Source: Archilochus colubris
Taxonomy: Eukaryota > Chordata > Aves > Apodiformes > Trochilidae
Reading direction: 5' to 3'
Assembly (NCBI GenBank): GCA_023079485.1
Contig: CM041089.1
Span: 14,337,001 to 14,401,000 of the forward strand
Length of the DNA stretch: 64,000 bases
The notes beneath the pieces are model-generated. The model saw only the letters and a program-made list of their open reading frames with translations. It was not told the origin of the DNA and made no database searches. Positions 35,506 to 47,313 of this stretch are shown here, piece by piece; the first letter of the stretch is position 1, and every line of letters starts with the position of its first letter. The position numbers and the translations under genes were made by a program.

Positions 35506-37399
35506 CCTCAAATAGACCATTTGTTTATACATCAAATAAATCAAGAAGCCCCATGAATCCACAGAAGGAAATTTGCTCTAATGCAGAAGAAAGCCCTGAG
35601 GCACGAACCTCTCTGGGAAGAAGGGGGCAGCAAGCTCAATAGTTTTATACAGATTCCACAACCAGATTTCTAAAAATAAATTAAACCAAACAATTCATTA
35701 AATGCTTCTTGCCCAAGTTTGCTGTCATCTCTTCTGTGAAAGAGACAGTAATATCTGAGTGGCAATATCACTGACCTAGGATTACAGTCTGCTTGTTGCC
35801 ATGTGTGCCAAAGCAAGCACTCACAAGTGAGGAATGTTTTTCAGCTCCATCTAAATGATTTCTTCTATCCAAGCTCCTCACTGGAGTATCAGACCACAGA
35901 GTGCTGGGGAGCAGCTCTGCAGGGAGCCAGTGCTTCCCCCAGGACTACTCATCCCACCAACACACATTCCCCACAGGCAGCTGAAATCCTGAGTGATTTC
36001 TCCATCCAGTCTCTTCAGAAGCATACTTGAGAAGCTGGACTGCCTGTCCTTGTTGCAAGGCCTCCTGAGCATCTTGTTCCAACTTTCTACCTTCATCATT
36101 ATCCTTATTTTCCTATCCAATATTTGCATGCCTGAAAATAAATGGATTCCATGAAATCCACTCCTTCCTTATTTGAGTATGTCCATAGCTTTACTGATGC
36201 ATTTGTACCCCAAGACATCGAGAGGAAACCGAACGTTTTCCTGATGGAGAATAACACCCCCTGAGTCCACTGTCCAAACCTGAGCAGTTTATCCTGGCAT
36301 AACAACTCTGAAGGCTTTGCATAAAAGCAGGATAAACCTCAGCAACATCCAGAGTTTCTTCATCACACAAACACTGAGTGAAAATCTGCTGGTAAATCCC
36401 TTCCAAGTGCATTGTGTCTCTGACATGAACACATCAGCTACATCTGAAACACAAGCCACTGGAATTCAAACCTTCCTACCATGTAAAAAACCACACAAAT
36501 GTGACAAGTTTCACTATGGGATTTCAGATTATATGTTCAAATCCCACTCAGAGATTATATGTACAAATCCCAGTCAGGAAAAGCACATTCCACCAATGTT
36601 AAAAGTATAAACAGGTGCATCATGGATGCACTGGAAACCACACCAACACAAAAATGCACTTCCAGAAATCATCCACTGTTGAGCCTTGAACAGACCCACT
36701 CATTGCAACTGCAGCTTTTTCTCCACTTCCAACAGAAACTTTTAGGAAGTAATTTTAGGCATACACAAGGCCAGACACGAATCATCCCAAAAGAAATTTC
36801 CTGCTCTTGTCTGCAGCCCTTCAAGGAATATTCTCCTTGCCAGGAATTTTTACACAGCTTGCTATCAAGGAGTAATGACAGCAACACAAGATACATTTGG
36901 GACACTCCAGAACAAACCTTCATTAAGTGGAGAAACACAAGGAGGCCACACGAAGAGCAAATTCTTGTACACTTCACAGTTCAAAACAGCCTCATGATCC
37001 GTGCTCCAAGATGCTGTCTTTTTGCCTGTTACTGTACCTTTTTAACATGATGAATAATTAAAACACAGCTTGACTACATGGTCTATCACATTAGTGGCCA
37101 GAAAACAGGGGTTTCTATCAGCTGCTCATTTTCCTCTTTGCCTATAGCATTGCTGACACCACTCCTGAGCATTTACTCCCACTTAACTTACTCTCTGCAG
37201 CTTGGAGCCAAAAGGAGTAGTGACACATGGCTTAAACCAGGAGCAATTCCACTAGTGTTGTCCAGTTGGGAACTACAGCAACACTACTTTGTAACTGCAC
37301 CTTCCCCAGGAGCTACACAGGCTCCGTGTCCCAGTTTGCAGCAGCACAGAACCAACTTTCTTTTCAGTAATTTCAGTTTGCAGTGAGGTCTCTCCCAAG
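35506..37399. other. Unique sequence, no gene seen
   Basis: About 1.9 kb without a recognisable gene or interspersed repeat. A 163-codon open frame at 36559-37050 has no domain and no codon pattern that I recognise. A 26-base tandem duplication lies at 36526-36577. Confidence 0.5.
36526..36577 (+). repeat. 26-base tandem duplication
   Basis: Two adjacent 26-base units, 36526-36551 and 36552-36577, share AGATTATATG(T/A)TCAAATCCCA-type sequence and differ at only about three positions (first unit TTCAAATCCCACTCAG, second TACAAATCCCAGTCAG). A recent local slippage or template-switch duplication explains it. Confidence 0.85.
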
Positions 37400-38051
37400 G
37401 GACACCACTTCCTGAAATCACCAGGGGGGTGTTTCAGTCAGTGTCTGCCTCTAGGGCTGAGAACACCCAATGTTTATGGTTACAGGTGGAGAATGGGCTG
37501 CAGAACCAAGGTCTGCTTGGTACTGCTCAATTTATGTGCTGGAAAGGGGGGGAAAAGGGGTGACCAATGAACCCTCCTGGGGAAGGGAGAAGACAGGACA
37601 GGTGACCCAAAACTGCCCAAACTAAGCATTCCATCCTCTACATGTCCTACTCAGTATTAGGCTGAGGGTGAAACTCTCTTTATTTCATCTTCAGATGAGA
37701 CATCATGGCTGGTGTTCTGGGAGCTCCCTGTCTGTTTATCTGCCTTTGATGCCAAGATGTGTATTCCTGAATCCTAAACCCAGTTCCCATCTGCTCCTGA
37801 GTCCAGGATTTATCCAGGGCCTGTCCTGCAGCCTCAGAGGTGGCATGAGCACTATGAGGGGGATACAACAGTGGTTTTATATACATCTGTGTATATTTCA
37901 CTTTTTTTCACCATTATTATTTCATTAAAGCTCTGTAGTTCAGTTTCTAGTTTGTAAATCTCTCTCTTTTTCCCTTTTCTGGGAAGAGAGAGGGATTAAT
38001 AGAGACCATTTGTCATTCACTTAATTGTCAGCACTGAGTTAAACCTTGACA
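37400..38051 (+). mobile_element. Solo LTR, second avian ERVL-type copy
   Basis: This block resembles a different bird ERVL-type LTR in plus orientation. The left-central part has GACAGGACAGGTGACCCAAA followed by ACTGCCCAAACTAAGCATTC and CATGTCCTACTCAGTATTAG, a typical U3 phrase. A polyadenylation signal of the ATTAAA type occurs at about 37923-37928. It is followed by the T/C-rich CTCTCTCTTTTTCCCTTTTC, a short purine run and, at the right edge, AGCACTGAGTTAAACCTTGACA, near the usual LTR terminus. No internal retroviral sequence adjoins it. It is diverged, the 5' boundary is uncertain, and the family name is not assigned. Confidence 0.62.
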
Positions 38052-41000
38052 GTCTGAAAAGGGTATTTCTCAGGTTTTTCACAATAGAGTTCTCCTTGGC
38101 ACAGACCAAGCATGGGAAAAAGGAATTCCATGGATAACACATTTCAGCAGTTTGTGGAAGTCTCCTAAGAACAAAAACTTGATTTGCAACTCTGCATCTG
38201 ACCAACATTCATTACAATCTGTCTTTATCTGCTTTTCTAAAGATACTCACTGTAGAACAGCCACAGTCCTCACAGAGTTGCCAGAGAAGAGAGGAGGGGA
38301 AAAAATAAAAGGAAAGCAGAGAGACTTTCAGTGGTAGAGCATATCTGAACTTACATTCACTGCAGAGTAGTATGCACAGCATTCATGGCAAAGAATTCAG
38401 CCTGAAGTAAGTTAGGTCCAAAATTAGTTTGTGTTGTGTCCAACTATAATGCTCATAAGAGAGGAATATATGATCATGAGAAGAATTAACAAAACAATTA
38501 GCTCAAAAACTATCAGTAGGAAATAGCATTTCTTCTCCCTAAGAAAAAAGGTTTTATCTTGCTTCTAATGCATGTCTCCCACATTTTCTCAGACTATATA
38601 ACAAGCCAAAAATACCACAGACTGTGATTTCAACTATTTCCAGTCTAGCCAATGACAAGAAAACCACACGTGTATCCTGCACATCTGCCACCATCCTGGA
38701 GGCAAAAGGAAAAAAAAAAAGAAGCATCCAAAACATGCAACAAGATTTCCAGCACTTGAGTTACAGTGCTGTATCTGCAACACAGCATCAGGGCTTGGAG
38801 CAGCCCTAGAGGGACACAAGCAGATGGCTTGGTATGATTCTCCAGAACCTGGATTGCCAAGTGTTAATAGGGTTGTAAATCACTGCTGTAAAAAATCAGA
38901 GCCTAAAAGTGTAAATGTGTGGTTTTATTTCTCTACCAAAATGTGCCTGGTGTGTCTATATTGGTACCCACTGTGTAAATATTTTCTTCTTGAAGAAGTT
39001 CTTCATCTAATATTTTGGCTCAGCAACTGTCCAGCCCTCAGTAGAAGCCATACATGATTCCAGATATTAGAAACATAAGCCACGCTTAAGAAGGATGAGG
39101 CTAGAGACAGATCCTCCAAATGGAGATGGATTCTCTAAATGTGAAATGAAATAGTACCAGGTGACCTCAGCTCTCAAACTATCACCATCCTATGATACAC
39201 CCTCCTGTGAAATATAGTAGAGGAAATTTTACTTTCTTTCCACTTTTCAAAACAATAACATCTGTTCCTGAGCACTCAAATCTCCACTGCTTATTCAGCA
39301 GTTCAGGCTATAACTGACTCCAGGATCTCTGCTCACTTGTCTTTGCCTACTGCTGACCTCTGCAGTCACTAAAACTCTATTGAGACCAACAGCCGTGGCT
39401 CAGGATTCCAGAGAGGCTGTACCCAACCTCAGATCCTGTATTTTACTTCAGGTTTTTTTCCTGAATTAATTCCTGCCATGGAATCTGAGAGGTTTTAGAT
39501 GATACTGATGTAAATCTGAGAGTGTGTGATGCCCCAGCACTGTATAATTATGCTTAAATACTCTACTAAAAGAGTAACTTTCCTGTCTCTATCTACAAAA
39601 CAGAGGATAGAATGCAAAAGGATTGACTTCAAGAGATGCTGCTGGGAATGTTTCACAATTGAAAAACTGAAATTATTTTTATTTTCCAAGGAGGTTATGG
39701 AAAAAAAGTTAACATGATGAAATATTCTGACAAATGGAACACAGAACCTAAAAAGAGAACTTGTATGAAGTTTTGAAGTCACAATGGAAGAGAAAACACT
39801 GTGTATACAGAGCCAGAAAGGTGACAATATTATTTCACACAGTAAAAATGAGACCCAAGTTCAGAGTTTCTGTAACTGATAATGATGTTCCAAAGATATA
39901 TTACCTTTCCTTTTTATTCCCACTTCCTTGCCAAGGGGTATAAATGTCAGCATCACTTCCTTCTCTGTCTAGGCAAGGTCAGGGAGCTGTACACCCTTCC
40001 TTCCTGGGCTTGCTCCAAAACATGCCTGTTCAGCACACTGCCACACAGAAAATATTGATCTCTGCAGCTGAACTGAAGGCCAAGAGGCAGCAGAAATCCC
40101 TCTGGGCTGATGCCAGCCCTCCAGAGAAGAGTTTGGTGATGAAGACTGCTCAACTACAAGAACGTGGGCAGGAAAAATATCTAGAAGGGTGATTACAGAA
40201 GGGGTTTACAGAATCATTCATTGGAAAAACCTGCAAAACAGAAAGCTCACTGTCAGTTCAACCAACATCCCACTTGTCTACAGGTTAGCCCAGCAAATGA
40301 TGAAAATGCCTTTGTTTCTGTATGGGTATTCTAACAAGCATTGAACATAAGCCCCTCATAAAGTGCCTGACTGCCTGCAAAGAAGAGAAAATGCTAACAT
40401 TAAAAGGGCCAAATGATAACCTTCTAAAAGCCAGCACTTAAATCTGTTTCTTAATCACTCCTTATTAGCAAATCGGTTTTTGGAACTCTAATAACTTTGG
40501 ATCACTAAGATTTAAAACACCAGTCTTGAATGAAAGATGCTGGGAGATTATCTTTGCTATTAAATCTATAAATAGACCCAAAACTCAGCCTGGTTTTTAA
40601 TTTTCACTGATATGCCAAACAAGACAATTAAAGCATTCTTGCAAATAAAATAGTTTCCTTAATGAATGGCACAGAGACTGAAATCTGTGGTCAGTGTGCT
40701 GCTGCTGCATTAACACATTCAGCTCAGGAGTTAGGAACAATTGCTTTCCTGAATTTTATCTACCTTAGTCCTTGCCTTTTTCAGAAAAGTTGATAATTTA
40801 GTGATTGATCCCAATGAAATGCATTTATACTGCTGCATTACAAGCTCAGAGTAAACATGAACACATTGCTACAGAGGAAAACACAAGAATCCCTGACATT
40901 CAGAATCCTCAGCACCATGTTTCACTGACAGCAATGTAAGCATCAATCTGGGAGAGCTATTGAATGAAGGGATGGATAAATCTTCTCAATAAAACATTCA

Positions 41001-44000
41001 GAGCCTCCAGAACCATACAGCACCCTGGCTTTTCAGTTAAATAAACAAAAAAAGAGGCAAAACCTAAGAGCTGGAGGTGATGGTAAATTTAGGTTAGGAG
41101 TGAAAGGGAAGTTTAGGTTTTTCTCCCTGTCATAACAAGACAGCTCAAATCTGACTTATTCTTTGTGTTCTTGCATGGATGACGTGATGCTAAACAATAG
41201 CCAAGTGTATCACACAGCACTTGGGATTATCCCCACACAAAAGCATTAAAATTCAAATTCAGAACATTTCAGTTTAAATTTCCAATGCATTCTAAACTGA
41301 CTACAGAAACACTATCCAAGTCAACCAGAGGTTTTGCCACAGCTCTGTTAGCAAAGACCCCAAAAGCAGCAGTAATTCTGCATCAGATAAAAAATGTGAC
41401 ATTTTCCAGGAGGGGAGAAGAGGATGACAGGGTCTGAGGAGACAGGCAGGCACACACAGACACAAATCTATCCATGTGCCAGCTCTGTGTCCTGGGGAAG
41501 CTACACCCACTTACACTGCTTTGCCCTGCAGACACTTTTAGAGCCAGATCAACCTCTGCAAACCCATAGAACTTTGGTAAAACCTAGAGGAGCAGTGCCT
41601 GTCTGCAGCTGAGAGAATCGGAATCCTGCTGCACCCTTGGAGTCTGTTTGACTGAAGGGTTTTATGAGGGAGGGAATTCCTTTTCTTTCAGCTTATTTAA
41701 ATGCCCTGCAGTTGCTATGGTTACCCTTAAGGCATTTGAAATCTGCCTGCATGATGCAATTGGTCAAATGACAAGGCACAAAAATTGATGTTCCTATGAA
41801 ACAGGTTGTGTGCTCAGGACACAAACCCAAGGGTTGTAAATAGCTGATGCTGAGGATCTCATCATTAGCCCACTGGCTCCACCTCAGACACCTTCAGTGC
41901 CATCAAATTAGCATTTCCACTGTAGCTCTGGTTTCCACTGGTGACACATGGCACAAGTGCTTTTGTTTCAACAAAGCCCACTGTGTGAAGTTCACTCCAC
42001 TGAGGCTGTAGAACACAGAAATGTCATTCAAAGAGCAGGAAACAATGAGCTATTCTCTCTCTCTCATTTATTTGGCCTATCAGACAGGGAGCAAGAAAAT
42101 CTTGTTTCTTTAGCAAATTATGTCATAAAGTGCAAATATTCTCCATTCTCATCCTGCTATGGTTGTATGAGCTCAGTGCTAAGGACACTTTCTCTGAGTG
42201 TTTATTCTTGCCCATCTCCCCCCTAAGCCAGACCAAAATAACACAACCAGCACTGTAACAAAAGCCACCTTAAGCTGCAATGAGTCCATGAACAGAGTAT
42301 GAGCATACAGCTATTTATATAAACACCAGTGTAGACACATTCAGACCAATAAAAGCTGTTATTTTAATAATGTACAAAGCATTGGTGTAACTGTTTTCAC
42401 GTGCCTTTTAATTCACCAACCTGCCCCAGGCTGACTACCTAAAGCTTTACCATTTTCTTCATCCTCAGCCTTTGCACCATCTGTGACAACAAAACATGGA
42501 GAAGGGTGGCAGGAGATGGAAATGTTTGTTAAATGAGATCTAAATGATGGGTTCATATATATGGTTTCCAGTTTAAAAAGGAACCTTGGCATTACCTTTC
42601 CAAACAACAAGCATACAATATCAACTTTAATAAACAAATGCAAAACAGAAAGACAGTCCTGCTCCTTTTATTCAGACACTATGAGCAAGACTGAGGATAC
42701 ACATGCTTTCTCCTGCAAGAAAAGCTGATGTGATGCCACCTCCAGTAAGGTGGGGACTTGTCATTTCAGGCCCTGATCCCTCATCACTGATGTCCCTGGG
42801 AGGAGCTCCACTGACTTCATAGTTCTGAGGATCAAACCTTTAAGTGTCAGCACAGTAGCCCCATACCCACTGTTACAAACTCCTCATTTGGCCATCTGAA
42901 GCTTCCACTTTTGATATTGCCTCTCAAGAGCTGTGTCATGTGTTAGTGCTTCCAAATAAATTTGTAATCATTAAGATGTTTACTGTCCCCTCAAACACAA
43001 ACCAAAATTTTGGAACCAAACCCAAGATTTTTTAATAGGTTCTCAAAAAAGAGAGGATTGAATGTGAAGTTGCATGTAAATTATAAGGATGACAGGTGAC
43101 CCTCACTCATCATCTACAGCACATGTCCTTAGTTCACCAAACACCTTTTTAATCTTTTACATTCAGCTTTACCAGCTGTTTCTTGCTAAACCTATTTCAC
43201 TTACTGCCTCTAAAATTATCTACTTACGTCAGCACTGTTTTACAGCTTTGTTAGTAAAACCCTTTCTAGACAACTGTGACTGCAGGACTAGAGGCATCTA
43301 TTCCTTTTTTACAGCACCAGCAAGATGCAAATCCATGGACAAAATCCTTTTACTCCACCAGGCATTGCAGTGCCAAGAAACATTTGTACTGCTTGCTTTC
43401 ACCAGATATGTAAAACACACTCCAGCTAAGCCTTTGGACTGCAGATTTGGGATGTCCACAACATTTTGAACTGGGCAGCAAAGCATCAACCACACCCTCA
43501 GACACGTCTCCCACTCTTAATGGCAAGTGAGGCCCCAAACCCTTTGCATGCTCCATGTAGAGATCTCCATCTCCACATCCTCAGGTGGAGCAGGAAGAAG
43601 GGCTCAGTGAAGGGGCCCTAAACACTTGTTTGAGCTTTCCCATAGCACACTGTATGGTTAAGCAGCAGCAGGAACATGGATACCCTGGATGTACAGCAGC
43701 TGTTTGAATGTTAGCAGGCAGAAGATGGCTGGCTAGGCTGCACAAAAAGCACTGGGAATCCCCCTATTGCCACCCCAGCCTTGCCTTACAGGAGAGGAGA
43801 TGAGGAGGAACTCTCCCCCTTCCCTCCATATAACTGCACTGAGTGCATTCTGCTCTGCAGGGCAGGTGGCCAAGTGACAGTCCGGAAAGATAAAGAAATG
43901 TTCAAGAAAATCATTACGGAGTGAAATACTGTTTCTAACTGGAAAAAACCCAAAGCAAACTAATTTTTAAAACTGTGAAGTGACTGTCCTGCACTGCAGA

Positions 44001-46149
44001 CCTCACTGTGGTTCCCTGCGTTTGAATCTCCTCTGGCTTACAAGAGCTGAAGTTATTCTTTGGTGCAAAAATAGAAACTGTACTTCTCAAAGGGCCTGGC
44101 AAACCACCATGGTAAACACAAGTACCTGTGATCACACAAGTTTTAGCCACAGTATAATCTCTCATGCATTCTAGTCTACAAATCCTGCCATCCAGTCCCA
44201 TGTGCTTTTCCTCAAAACTATAATGTTAGAGCACCAGGAAAAACCATGGGGGGGAGGAGTGGGGACACAGAATAATTCCCATTTAAAAAGATACTCTGGA
44301 ATGCCATTTCAGCATCTATCAAAGAGCAGAATTAATTGAGAGTTAAAGATGTTACTTTTGCCAACCACCCCAGCAGTATCACTGTTGTACTTGAGCTTCT
44401 ACATTTCTTTCCCAGCAGTTTCATGGCCAGGGCTCCAGGACACAATGGAGAGGCCAAGGCAGTCACTGAAAAAAACTGCACTCACTTCTACAAGGTGCTG
44501 GAAATAAAATGTGTAACCAGCAGAATGGTTCAGAGGGGTTTGTACCACTGAACCTGAATACTGATGCTGCCAAACTCTAGGTACACTCTTCTTTTAGTTC
44601 TGTGCACAACTCTCACCCTGTAAGAGGAGTGAGTAAACTCTCCTATCAGCTGGATTTCTGATGAAAATTTTGAAAAGACAATTGTACAGCACTGGAGACA
44701 CCAAAAGGGGAAAATAAAGAATCTGTCACATTGGATTCTTTCCTTGTGAGCTATTTTAAAAATTAAAGTAATGTTTCTCCACACAGGCCAGGTACTTCCA
44801 TCTCTTGGATGTTTAGTTCAAGATTAGCAAGATCATTTCACTGACATTACTGAAAAATAGAAGACACAACAACTGTTCCTACCAAATATTATTTCCTTGG
44901 AGTTATGTCAGAAGAAAATGAATATTATCCTCAAAACAAGATAGCAAAGGACACTGACCCACTAAAAGGCAGGGCATAGACACAGTAGGGAACTGGCAAA
45001 CCCACCTAACCAAAAATGTCAAGACTGACAAGAATTCCATCTCTCATTTATCTCAATTTGCCCAAAGACCTCATCCCAAATAAAATTACGTAATGAGTAT
45101 TTGCTTATTTCAATATCTCATTTAATTAAGCAGTGTCTGGTGCAGCTAGGACATGCCAAGAAGACAGGGTTTGCTTCCATGCTGAAATTCTCCCCCTCTC
45201 AGACAAGAGCAGGAATCTGAATTTGGAACATTCCACTGCAACAGCTCTGCAAAGTCACTGAAAACAAAAGTTCTTCCCATCCCTTTCTTAGGAAGCCTTA
45301 CAGTTACCTGAAATCCCTCTGGACAAACACAAACCATAGGAATAGGTGATAACAGACACACATTTACATAATACATAAACCCCAGATATCTATAAACCTC
45401 TCTACATTACCTGAGCTCCCTAATACTACACCACAGGTGCATAAGAAATGACCACACACAGCACCAAAGACTTTATAGGAATACAGCAGTTACAAACAAA
45501 ACTTAGAATATCACTTAATAGTTCATCTTTCCTTCTGATCCAGAGTAAGAGGGATCAAACTCTATCCCTCCACATACACATGTACAGGTGGATGCAGACA
45601 CTTTTTCTTGCCTGTCAATAATAGAGAAATATGTCTCAAGAAGGGCCCTCCAGTACCCTGACACCTTTGACAGCCACTGTCATTATAGCTTAGCAAAAAG
45701 ATGACATAGCATGATATTAATATGATAAAATCCCTTCCCCACTTCAACATTTTTTTAAAACTTCTTATTGTTTGCTGCCAAAACTCCTTTACATTGTAGG
45801 ATTATCACTGACACACAGCATTTAAGTGTAAAGTTTTAAAGAAATTAAAAGCCTTGCTCTCTTCTGTCATCTATTAATTCAGAGAAGCAAGAGCATCATA
45901 AAAGCACAAAATTCATTAAAGGTCACATTCACTATTCAAATAAGTCAAAACTATATTTCCAATTAATTAAAATCGGATGAGCCTGGATGAAATCCTTAAA
46001 CTATAATGGGAAAAGCATTTCATTAAGAAACCACTTAACAAGATCATCACCCACTTCCAGTAGTTTGAAGCATCTTTATTTTAGAAGAAGCTTTATGGTG
46101 CAACCAGTTTCACCAGTAAGTTGGATGCTCCCTTTGAGAGATTTTGTCT
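38052..46149. other. Unique sequence, no gene seen
   Basis: About 8 kb of mostly A+T-rich unique sequence without a recognisable gene, RNA or repeat. Open frames do not exceed 126 codons. A MEF2-type word CTATAAATAG lies at 40566-40575 inside a motif-rich stretch at 40440-40870. Short homopolymers occur at 38709-38722 (A) and 44248-44256 (G). Confidence 0.5.
40440..40870. promoter_or_regulatory. Possible conserved noncoding segment with MEF2 site
   Basis: A repeat-free A+T-rich stretch with CTATAAATAG (perfect MEF2 consensus) at 40566-40575, an octamer-like TTGCAAAT near 40641 and several TAATTT/AATTAA homeodomain-type words. The look is that of conserved noncoding DNA, but conservation cannot be judged from one genome and A+T-rich DNA generates such words easily. 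Confidence 0.18.
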
Positions 46150-46730
46150 TGCATCTTACCCAAGGTGCACCTGCAATGATAGAAGCTCAGAGAAACCACC
46201 AGCTGGGTGGTTTATATTTGTGTTTATAGAAGCTCTGAAAGTGCTAACAAGGGAACCCCTACTCCTCACAGGTCCAAAGCACAGGGACTGAACAAGTGAG
46301 GGGAGGGGTCTCACCCAGCTGGAGCCAGCAGTGTCACCCCCAGCTAACCCACCAAAGACCCTCGGGACACCCCAGACAACAGCATACAATGGGGAAGAAA
46401 AGTTGAAGAAGCAACATTTCTGAACTTTGGAATCTACAGACAGGAAAACTTTGGAAGCTATGGAAACTCTGGAAGCATGTAGGGAACACCAATGAGTTCA
46501 TTCTTTGCCACCTGAACCGCCAGCCCAGGCAGAAAGGTTGTTGGGGCACCAGGATCCTCAAGTGGTGATACCCTTATCTCCCTCCCTCCCTCTCTCTCTG
46601 CAGACTTGCCAAATCCTCACCAGGTCACTTCACATTGCCTGTGTCACTTGCTGTCCACCAAATAAAACTTCCTGTTTGCACCTAACCCTCTGGGGTTGGG
46701 CTTTGTTCTCATGGGATCCCAACAATAACT
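46150..46730 (+). mobile_element. Probable solo LTR, family not recognised
   Basis: A GC-richer block in A+T-rich surroundings with LTR-like architecture. A TTTATATTTG TATA-like stretch lies near 46211. A C/T-rich run CTCCCTCCCTCCCTCTCTCT is at about 46578-46598. An AATAAA polyadenylation signal lies at 46661-46666, followed by a 60-base segment rich in C, T and G that ends TGGGATCCCAACA. An end at CA (about 46730) and a start at TG (about 46221) would give a 510-base LTR, but I could not find a matching target duplication. I do not recognise the family. A processed transcript end or chance composition are alternatives. Confidence 0.38.
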
Positions 46731-46780
46731 TACATCACCCACAGGGTGGATTGTAACAGCTTCTAATTTCCAATGCCACC

Positions 46781-46898
46781 AACATTCCTCTTTGCATTGA
46801 ACTTATTTTATACTTTGCTTACAGTGATGTGATCAATGGGAAATAAATGGAGATTCCACTAAGAGCTCTGTGGATGTATGAGGCTGTGGACTAAACAT
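46781..46898 (+). repeat. Direct repeat, copy 1 of 118-base segment
   Basis: This segment recurs at 47196-47313, exactly 415 bases downstream in the same orientation, with only about two mismatches (one near the left end, one at TGGATGTATG versus TGGTTGTATG). Both copies run into A-rich sequence containing AATAAA-like words. The intervening 297 bases are unrelated and do not repeat after copy 2, so this is not a plain tandem duplication of a 415-base unit. Confidence 0.92.
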
Positions 46899-47195
46899 AA
46901 AAAAAAAAAATAATAAAAAATTCTGCATAACTTCAACTAATATTTTAGTTCTTTATTGAACACTGCAATGAATTTACAAGGTTTCCTAGTCCCTAGAAAT
47001 TTAATTTACCTTAACATGAGCTGTGACTGTCCTCAGACTGCCCAGTGGCATCACAGGGGGCAAAGGAATCAAAATCAATAGCAAATGATCTGCTACAGTA
47101 AAGATGAGCCTATAGAATAAGAAACTACAGAAACTATTTGTAATTTTATTGGTAAAGATACTTTTTAATATAATAAAAATATTTTTAAAAACACT

Positions 47196-47313
47196 AACCT
47201 TCCTCTTTGCATTGAACTTATTTTATACTTTGCTTACAGTGATGTGATCAATGGGAAATAAATGGAGATTCCACTAAGAGCTCTGTGGTTGTATGAGGCT
47301 GTGGACTAAACAT
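47196..47313 (+). repeat. Direct repeat, copy 2 of 118-base segment
   Basis: Second copy of the segment at 46781-46898, about 98% identical. Its A-rich right flank (ATTAAAAAATGATAATAAAA) also resembles that of copy 1, so the duplicated unit may extend to about 136-140 bases. The near identity in neutral-looking DNA means the duplication is recent or is kept similar by gene conversion. Confidence 0.92.

Noticed and set aside
36559..37050. 163-codon open frame as a gene
   Set aside because: Unstructured, no recognisable motif, and the complementary strand is open over the same stretch, which suggests composition rather than coding.
46781..47313. Plain tandem duplication of a 415-base unit
   Set aside because: Sequence after copy 2 does not match the sequence between the copies beyond the A-rich flank.
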